From a virus, in the IMG/VR virus record IMGVR_UViG_3300037137_000410, positions 1 to 32,415 of that record: DNA of 32,415 bases. One strand, given 5' to 3'. This document shows positions 28,039-32,415 of this stretch, in pieces (position 1 is the stretch's first letter; each line of letters starts with the position of its first letter). The notes beneath the pieces are model-generated. The model saw only the letters and a program-made list of their open reading frames with translations. It ran no database searches and had not been told where the DNA came from. Made by a program: the position numbers and the translations under genes.

Positions 28039-30320
28039 CGCATCCCCATTGCGCGCGCCGCACTCAGCACGCCCTGCTCAGCCGCCCGGCGCACCTGGTT
28101 GGCGTCGCCGCCTGGCGCATGGATCGTCACGTTGAAGGTGTTTTGATAAGAACGGTTACCGCTACCCGCCGCGGCCGTCGCTGCCGTCATGGCCCCCAAA
28201 CCGGTCATAGAATTCACGCCGGTCGGCCCGGCTGGGCCGGTTGGCGGCGTTGCGCCGCCGGGTGTCAATGATGGCAAAGTCGGCATCATCGCCGCGAGCG
28301 TCTTCATCACCGTGGCCCAATAATCGATCATCGCCTGCTGCTGCAGCTTCATACCGGCGATGATGTTGTCCATGAACGTACTGCCGATGGCCTGCACATC
28401 TTTGACGATGGTATCCAGCGCGCCCTTGACGCCGCCGACAATCGCCGTCGCCGTCTTGTCGGCGCCGACAATCGCCGCTTTCTTGTCGCCGGTACTCCCA
28501 CCCGCCGCGCCGAAGAGGGCTTCCACCACCGATGTACCCGTGCCCGCCGCGGCCGCAATATCGGCCACGAACTTGTCTTTGAGCGCCGCGGCCGTCTGTG
28601 CCGTCTTGGCCGCCTGGATCAGCGCCGGCACATTGATGAGCGCCTGCACAGCCCCGGTCATCGCACCGCTGGTAAAGTCCTTGACGATCTGCATGGCGGC
28701 TTCTTGCGTCAGCCCCAACTTCTCAGCCCAGGGCGACTTTGCGCCGTTGACCGCCACGTCGGCGGCCCGGAAGATGTTCTCAAACGGGCCATTCTCGCCC
28801 GGCTTCATGCCGCCGCCCGCTGCGCCGAGCGCATCACCCATCAGCCGCTTTACGTCATCCATCGCCGTTCCGAGATAGCCCGAAACCAGGTTGACCGCCG
28901 CGCTCATTTTCTGCGAGTAGTCCCCGGCGACGGAGGTATTCAGCCGCTTGCCATTGGCGGCGATGGTTTCCTGGCCGGCCAGCACGCGGGCCATGACCGC
29001 CGCCTGCTCCTCCTCGGTCGGCGCATCATCGAAACGGGGCTGCGGCATGTTCTGAATCACGCCCATCCAATCCAGATTCGGCCCGGTGGGCATGGCCCTG
29101 CCAAGAAACTTTTCGCGCTCGCGCAACGCCAGCAGCGCCGCAAGCTGATCCTTCTGGCGCTCCAACGTATCGGCGATCATGCCGCCCGCGCGCACCAGGC
29201 TTTTATTCGCTGCGTTGAAGTCGTCAATACCTTCTGATGCCTCACCCGCCGCGCCCGCAACCTTTTTGAGCGCGCCTTCCTCCGCGTGGGCCGCGTTGAT
29301 GCCATCCAACGCTGCCACCGCCGCATCACGCCGGGCCGTCGCCAGATCCACGGCCGCTTGCGCAGCGGAGGTATCCATGCCCGCCGCGCGCGCCTGGTTC
29401 AGCCAATTTTCGGCTTCCGCCAGGTTGTTCGTGCTGACTTCCAACATGCCCACGGCGTTCTGTAGCGCCTGAATCTGCGCCGCGCCTTCGGCATCGGTCA
29501 ACACCTCGCGCGCGCTGCGGGCGATCTTGGCGAGCGCATCCGCAAACTGTGTAAGCAGCGGCAGTGCCGAGCCGCCAACCGCCTCCTTGAAGTTGTTTAC
29601 CTCGTTGGTCGCGATCTGCATCCGGCCCGCAAACGATTGCCCCGCCGCCGCCGCACTGCCGCCGAACTCCTTCGACAGCTCCTGCAGAATGATCGCTTGC
29701 GCGCCGGCGACATCGTTCATCTCCATCATCGTCTTGATGGCATCTTTTTGCGACTCGGAGAATGCCACCCCGACGCGCCTGAGCGCCGTCAAGCCGGTGA
29801 TGGGATCGTTGAGCGCCTTGCCGACCAGGATGGTCGTTTGCCGCAGTTGTTCTTCGGCGGGGATCGCGCCGCCGTTCATGGCGGTTGCCATGTCGAGAAT
29901 GGCCTGCGTTGCCTGTGGGAAGGTAGAGCCGCCGACGCTCGTAAACGTCAGCAGCATGGACTGCGCGCTGGTGATCGCGTCGTCTTCCACCCCAGAGAGG
30001 ACGGCGAGCGAATCGGAGAGTCGCGTGATTGATGCGGAAGTCTGGCCCGACGCGCCGCCCGTGGAGGTCAGCGTGGCGTTGAGCTGCGCCATGATGCGAT
30101 CAGCGGCAGCGGCCTCCTTGACTGAATCGGCCAGGAAGCCGCTTACCGCCGCGATTGCGCCACCGATGCCCGCGCCGATGCCGACCATGCCCAGCATTGA
30201 TCCGCTGATGCGGGATGACCAGCCCTTCACATCGCGCTCAGCCTTGCTCAGACCGCGGCCTATCCCCGCGTCATCGGTCGTCAGCGCCAGTACCGCCCGG
30301 CCCAGAGTTTCATCACCCAC
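28035..30320 (-). CDS. Tape-measure protein
   Basis: Protein of 761 residues from a GTG start overlapping the tail-chaperone frame. The N-terminus (LTTDDAGIGRGLSKAERDVK) leads to a Gly/Ala-rich hydrophobic stretch near 40-65, then a PhageMin-type tail domain (ALTGLTALRRVGVAF-like DPITGLTALRRVGVAFSES, then AAGQSFAGRMQIATNEVNNF). Long helical segments and a second hydrophobic region follow, ending in Pro/Gly-rich and Ala-rich tails. At about 0.15 nm per residue the tail would be near 110 nm. It sets tail length and probably aids DNA entry. Confidence 0.92.
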   Translation of the reverse strand: MGDETLGRAVLALTTDDAGIGRGLSKAERDVKGWSSRISGSMLGMVGIGAGIGGAIAAVSGFLADSVKEAAAADRIMAQLNATLTSTGGASGQTSASITRLSDSLAVLSGVEDDAITSAQSMLLTFTSVGGSTFPQATQAILDMATAMNGGAIPAEEQLRQTTILVGKALNDPITGLTALRRVGVAFSESQKDAIKTMMEMNDVAGAQAIILQELSKEFGGSAAAAGQSFAGRMQIATNEVNNFKEAVGGSALPLLTQFADALAKIARSAREVLTDAEGAAQIQALQNAVGMLEVSTNNLAEAENWLNQARAAGMDTSAAQAAVDLATARRDAAVAALDGINAAHAEEGALKKVAGAAGEASEGIDDFNAANKSLVRAGGMIADTLERQKDQLAALLALREREKFLGRAMPTGPNLDWMGVIQNMPQPRFDDAPTEEEQAAVMARVLAGQETIAANGKRLNTSVAGDYSQKMSAAVNLVSGYLGTAMDDVKRLMGDALGAAGGGMKPGENGPFENIFRAADVAVNGAKSPWAEKLGLTQEAAMQIVKDFTSGAMTGAVQALINVPALIQAAKTAQTAAALKDKFVADIAAAAGTGTSVVEALFGAAGGSTGDKKAAIVGADKTATAIVGGVKGALDTIVKDVQAIGSTFMDNIIAGMKLQQQAMIDYWATVMKTLAAMMPTLPSLTPGGATPPTGPAGPTGVNSMTGLGAMTAATAAAGSGNRSYQNTFNVTIHAPGGDANQVRRAAEQGVLSAARAMGMR

Positions 30321-30606
30321 GGCTCACCATCCCCAAGCTCTGCATCATGCGCTCGAACTCTTCCCGCTTCATCGGCTCGCGCTTCGCTTTCGGTTTCCTT
30401 GTCGATCCGTCCACCTGGCGCCGCCAGCCGTCTAGCACCTTCTGGCGCTTGCGGTGATCGATGTTGCTGTCCGCTGCCATGCCGATCTGCGCGCCCAGCA
30501 GCGCTTCTTCGGCCTGTAATGGCCCATACATGGCCTGGTAAGCCCGCAGCCAGCGCAGCGGCAGGTTCAGCCAGACGTCCGGATCCCCGCCGTAGAAACG
30601 CTGCAA
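30313..30606 (-). CDS. Tail assembly chaperone, T-like extension made by -1 frameshift
   Basis: Drawn from the TTG at 30606 (97 residues), but this is probably not an independent gene. The same frame stays open upstream through the end of the 30615-30983 gene and reads sensibly there: GGEPAPGAPVADEPADWGAL, then IPRLQRFYGGDPDVWLNLPL. There is no ATG or ribosome-binding site for it. It is one base back (-1) from the upstream frame, the classic lambda G/GT arrangement, so it should be made as a fusion by ribosomal frameshifting. The C-terminal tail is basic (KRQKVLDGWRRQVDGSTRKP). It chaperones tape-measure and tail-tube assembly. Confidence 0.72.
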   Translation of the reverse strand: MQRFYGGDPDVWLNLPLRWLRAYQAMYGPLQAEEALLGAQIGMAADSNIDHRKRQKVLDGWRRQVDGSTRKPKAKREPMKREEFERMMQSLGMVSRG

Positions 30607-30614
30607 GCGGGGAA

Positions 30615-30983
30615 TCAGGGCGCCCCAGTCGGCTGGTTCGTCGGCGACGGGAGCGCCTGGGGCTGGCTCGCCTCCGTCGCCTCTCGAAAAGCCTTGATGA
30701 TGGCGAGCTTCTGACCATCCCGCAACCGATCCCGCACCTCGACCGGCATCTCCGGCAGCACCAGGGCCGTCAGATCGTCCAACACCCCCGCCAGCCGGTC
30801 AATCTCCGCATCGGTCAGATCATCCCGATCCATCAATCCGGCCAGATCGTTCTGGGCGCGTTGGATGCGCGCCAGGTCGGCCAGGCCGAAATCCTCAGCC
30901 GTTTTGAGCGTGTAATCGGTCTTATCAATACAGACCACGGGCCGCTCCGCCAGGGTGTCCAGCGTCAGGATGCGCGTCGCCAT
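30615..30983 (-). CDS. Tail assembly chaperone, G-like
   Basis: Protein of 122 residues; its ATG overlaps the major tail protein stop (TAATG). The sequence (DKTDYTLKTAEDFGLADLAR, then RLAGVLDDLTALVLPEMPVE, then LRDGQKLAIIKAFREATE) fits siphovirus tail chaperones (a DUF-type domain binding the tape measure). Its last 20 residues overlap the open T-like frame. It lies between major tail protein and tape measure, the universal place for this pair. Confidence 0.82.
   Translation of the reverse strand: MATRILTLDTLAERPVVCIDKTDYTLKTAEDFGLADLARIQRAQNDLAGLMDRDDLTDAEIDRLAGVLDDLTALVLPEMPVEVRDRLRDGQKLAIIKAFREATEASQPQALPSPTNQPTGAP
30684..30693 (-). promoter_or_regulatory. Candidate -1 frameshift site
   Basis: On minus: GGCTTTTCGA within AAG GCT TTT CGA. 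The TTT codon can re-pair in the -1 frame. It is not a perfect heptamer, and CCC-containing sites further on are alternatives. Confidence 0.35.
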
Positions 30984-31561
30984 TATGCCGCCACGGAGGC
31001 TTGCGCGCGATACGTGCCAAAGCGCCCTGGATATTCCAAGTCTTCGAAGGCGGACAGCTTGACAGACAGCGTCGAGGCGTCGGCTTTCGAGTATTGCACT
31101 TCCACCGTATCCGAGACGGACACGCGCGCATACTCGTACTGTGCATCGGCATCGGAGAGCGGGGATGCGCCCCGAATCAGGCAGGCGTATTGCGCCGGCG
31201 TGCTGTTGGGCGCGATGCGAAAATACTGCGTGCCAGGCGTGCCACTGGCGGCAGCGACAGCGACCACCGCGGCATCATCGAGCAGCCTGGCGTAGCGCTG
31301 CGGGGTGATCTCCGCTAAGTTGAAGGCGATCTCGTCGCGCGCGCTGTTCAGGGTGACCTTCTGCACCTGCGGAGAGCACCCTTTAAAGTGCTCATCGTAC
31401 TCCCGGATATGCGAGACGGTCACGCCGTCATCGTCGGTGCAGCCCAGATCAAGCCAATACGCCCCCGGCGTTTCGTCGGTGTCGGGGAACGCAGTCCCCA
31501 CGGGCGCGAGATACACGTGGCCCACGCCAACGATGATCTCGTAAGGTAAATTGTTTCCCAT
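30983..31561 (-). CDS. Major tail protein
   Basis: Protein of 192 residues from the ATG at 31561, chosen for AGGGAG upstream; the frame extends to 31627 without a site. The opening GVGHVYLAPVGTAFPDTDE, then WLDLGCTDDDGVTVSHIREY, then VQKVTLNSARDEIAFNLAE is characteristic of siphovirus tail-tube proteins, which stack as hexameric rings. The C-terminus (LSAFEDLEYPGRFGTYRAQA) completes the domain. It lies directly upstream of the tail chaperones, as expected. Confidence 0.86.
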   Translation of the reverse strand: MGNNLPYEIIVGVGHVYLAPVGTAFPDTDETPGAYWLDLGCTDDDGVTVSHIREYDEHFKGCSPQVQKVTLNSARDEIAFNLAEITPQRYARLLDDAAVVAVAAASGTPGTQYFRIAPNSTPAQYACLIRGASPLSDADAQYEYARVSVSDTVEVQYSKADASTLSVKLSAFEDLEYPGRFGTYRAQASVAA

Positions 31562-31581
31562 GATCCAATCTCCCTGTGTTG

Positions 31582-31989
31582 CTATTCGCTGGCGATGACA
31601 CGCCAGCTTGACCACGTTAGCGGCCAATCAGTATCCGGGTCACGCAGTTCCATTGGCCCGGAAAGTTCGACGGCAGAATGCAAGAGCGAATCCGCCGCAA
31701 GGTCGCGGCGCAAGGTGCGCAGCGCCGCCCGCGTTGCCAGATACAGGCTTGTCGCCTGCAAGCCGGTCGCGCCGTAGCAGGTCACATCGATCACGATCTG
31801 CATGATCGGCACATCGGACGCCGGGCCGCCGCCCCCGGCCAAAGTCACAACCACGGCTTGCCGCGGCATGGCGCTCGCATCGGTCTTCGGCAGCTCGCCC
31901 GCATAGATGCGCGTGCTCGCGAGCGTGCGCAGATCGGCATCGTTCAGCAGATGCGAGCGGACTGCCGTCAACGGGTTGGCGATGCTCAT
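31582..31989 (-). CDS. Tail completion / terminator protein (DUF3168-like)
   Basis: Protein of 135 residues from the ATG at 31989 (GAGGGG upstream; ATGA overlap with the gp10-like gene). The opening (LTAVRSHLLNDADLRTLAST, then IYAGELPKTD) and the middle (VVTLAGGGG, then IVIDVTCYGATGLQATSLYL) fit tail terminator proteins that cap the tail tube and join it to the head. The final LSGPMELRDPDTDWPLTWSS is also typical. The gap to the major tail gene is 20 nt. Confidence 0.78.
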   Translation of the reverse strand: MSIANPLTAVRSHLLNDADLRTLASTRIYAGELPKTDASAMPRQAVVVTLAGGGGPASDVPIMQIVIDVTCYGATGLQATSLYLATRAALRTLRRDLAADSLLHSAVELSGPMELRDPDTDWPLTWSSWRVIASE

Positions 31990-32333
31990 GCGCCCCTCGC
32001 AAAGAAGGCGCGAATCCTGCCCGCTAGACGCGGGTACTGGATCTGCGCCGCCGGTCGCAGATACGGCTGCGCCGACATGCGCGCCGTGCCGATCTCCTGC
32101 CACAGGGCATATGAAACATCTGCCGAGCCCCAGCGGCCCACCCACCTTCCGCCCTCGCGTCGTGCCGCCTGATGCCCTCTCGGAATGCTGCGTCGCAGAT
32201 TGCCCGTGCGCACGCGCACCCGGCTCATGGCCGGGTCCTGACAGGCCAGCGTCGTTTCATCGATGCCGAGCCGCTGGGCCTCTTCGATGCGCTTTTTGAT
32301 CTTGTCGCCGTACCAGGTCAGCTTGACGCTCAC
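31986..32333 (-). CDS. HK97 gp10-like head-tail joining protein
   Basis: Protein of 115 residues from a GTG start overlapping the previous stop (GTGA). Motifs match HK97-gp10-like proteins: RVRTGNLRRSIPRG near residue 40, VSYALWQEIGTARMSAQPYL near 73-92, then RPAAQIQY. The family acts at the head-tail interface. It marks the beginning of the tail module in the transcribed direction. Confidence 0.85.
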   Translation of the reverse strand: MSVKLTWYGDKIKKRIEEAQRLGIDETTLACQDPAMSRVRVRTGNLRRSIPRGHQAARREGGRWVGRWGSADVSYALWQEIGTARMSAQPYLRPAAQIQYPRLAGRIRAFFARGA

Positions 32334-32415
32334 GATTGCACCGTCTCCAACACGAGCAGCAGATGGTCGACCTTGCGCACGATCTGTGTGATGTTGAACA
32401 CCGCCGCCGTGATCG
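32330..32415 (-). CDS. C-terminal fragment of a gene running off the right edge
   Basis: Only the last 27 codons and a TGA are in the window. They read TAAVFNITQIVRKVDHLLLV followed by LETVQS, with the stop overlapping the gp10-like GTG. By position it should be a head-tail connector or head completion protein, but the fragment is too short to assign. Confidence 0.55.
   Translation of the reverse strand, partial: ITAAVFNITQIVRKVDHLLLVLETVQS

Noticed and set aside
1-32415. tRNA genes, rRNA, transposase or insertion sequences
   Set aside because: None recognised on either strand by eye; no cloverleaf candidates or terminal inverted repeats with a transposase.

Overview
The window reads as most of the genome of a temperate tailed phage or prophage (siphovirus-like, HK97-type head), about 60% GC by eye. 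The likely host is a member of the Chloroflexota. That host call is an inference from one protein: a large lipoprotein at 22820-25066 whose domains are joined by long Thr-Pro-rich stalks of the kind common in Anaerolineae and Chloroflexus-type genomes. No host gene, tRNA, rRNA or CRISPR array was seen.

Layout. The left arm (1-11536, minus strand) is the packaging and head operon, transcribed leftwards: small membrane proteins (one with a death-like effector-associated domain), a broken ParB-methyltransferase fusion, terminase small and large subunits, two fibre-like proteins, a portal-MuF fusion, three small structural proteins, and an HK97-type prohead protease that runs off the left edge. 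A control region at 11.55-12.16 kb holds divergent sigma70-like promoters, an 11-bp inverted repeat and a terminator. The central block (12.16-22.7 kb, plus strand) is early/accessory: a ribbon-helix-helix-like regulator, tiny membrane and secreted peptides, a tyrosine integrase, an FtsK-like ATPase with two membrane helices, several small cysteine-pair (zinc-ribbon-like) proteins, a replication-organizer-like protein whose gene carries dyad repeats (candidate origin), and a DndC/PAPS-reductase-like sulfurtransferase. The right arm (22.8-32.4 kb, minus strand) is the tail module, ordered gp10-like, tail completion, major tail protein, frameshifted tail chaperones, tape measure, Dit-like, hub-like, small protein, lipoprotein.

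The two ends fit each other. The left edge stops inside the protease, and the right edge begins in a gene just before the tail genes. Only the major capsid and head-tail adaptor genes are missing, so the window is probably a near-complete genome opened inside the head module.

The most unusual signal is a repeated intergenic 11-mer, TTATCACCACA. There are 6 exact and 6 near copies, and 11 of the 12 lie on the same DNA strand even though the genes beside them point both ways. It looks like a genome-polar element rather than a promoter or ribosome-binding signal. An FtsK-like translocase in the same genome makes a KOPS-like role one testable option. Functions are assigned from motifs and gene order read by eye; no database search was run.
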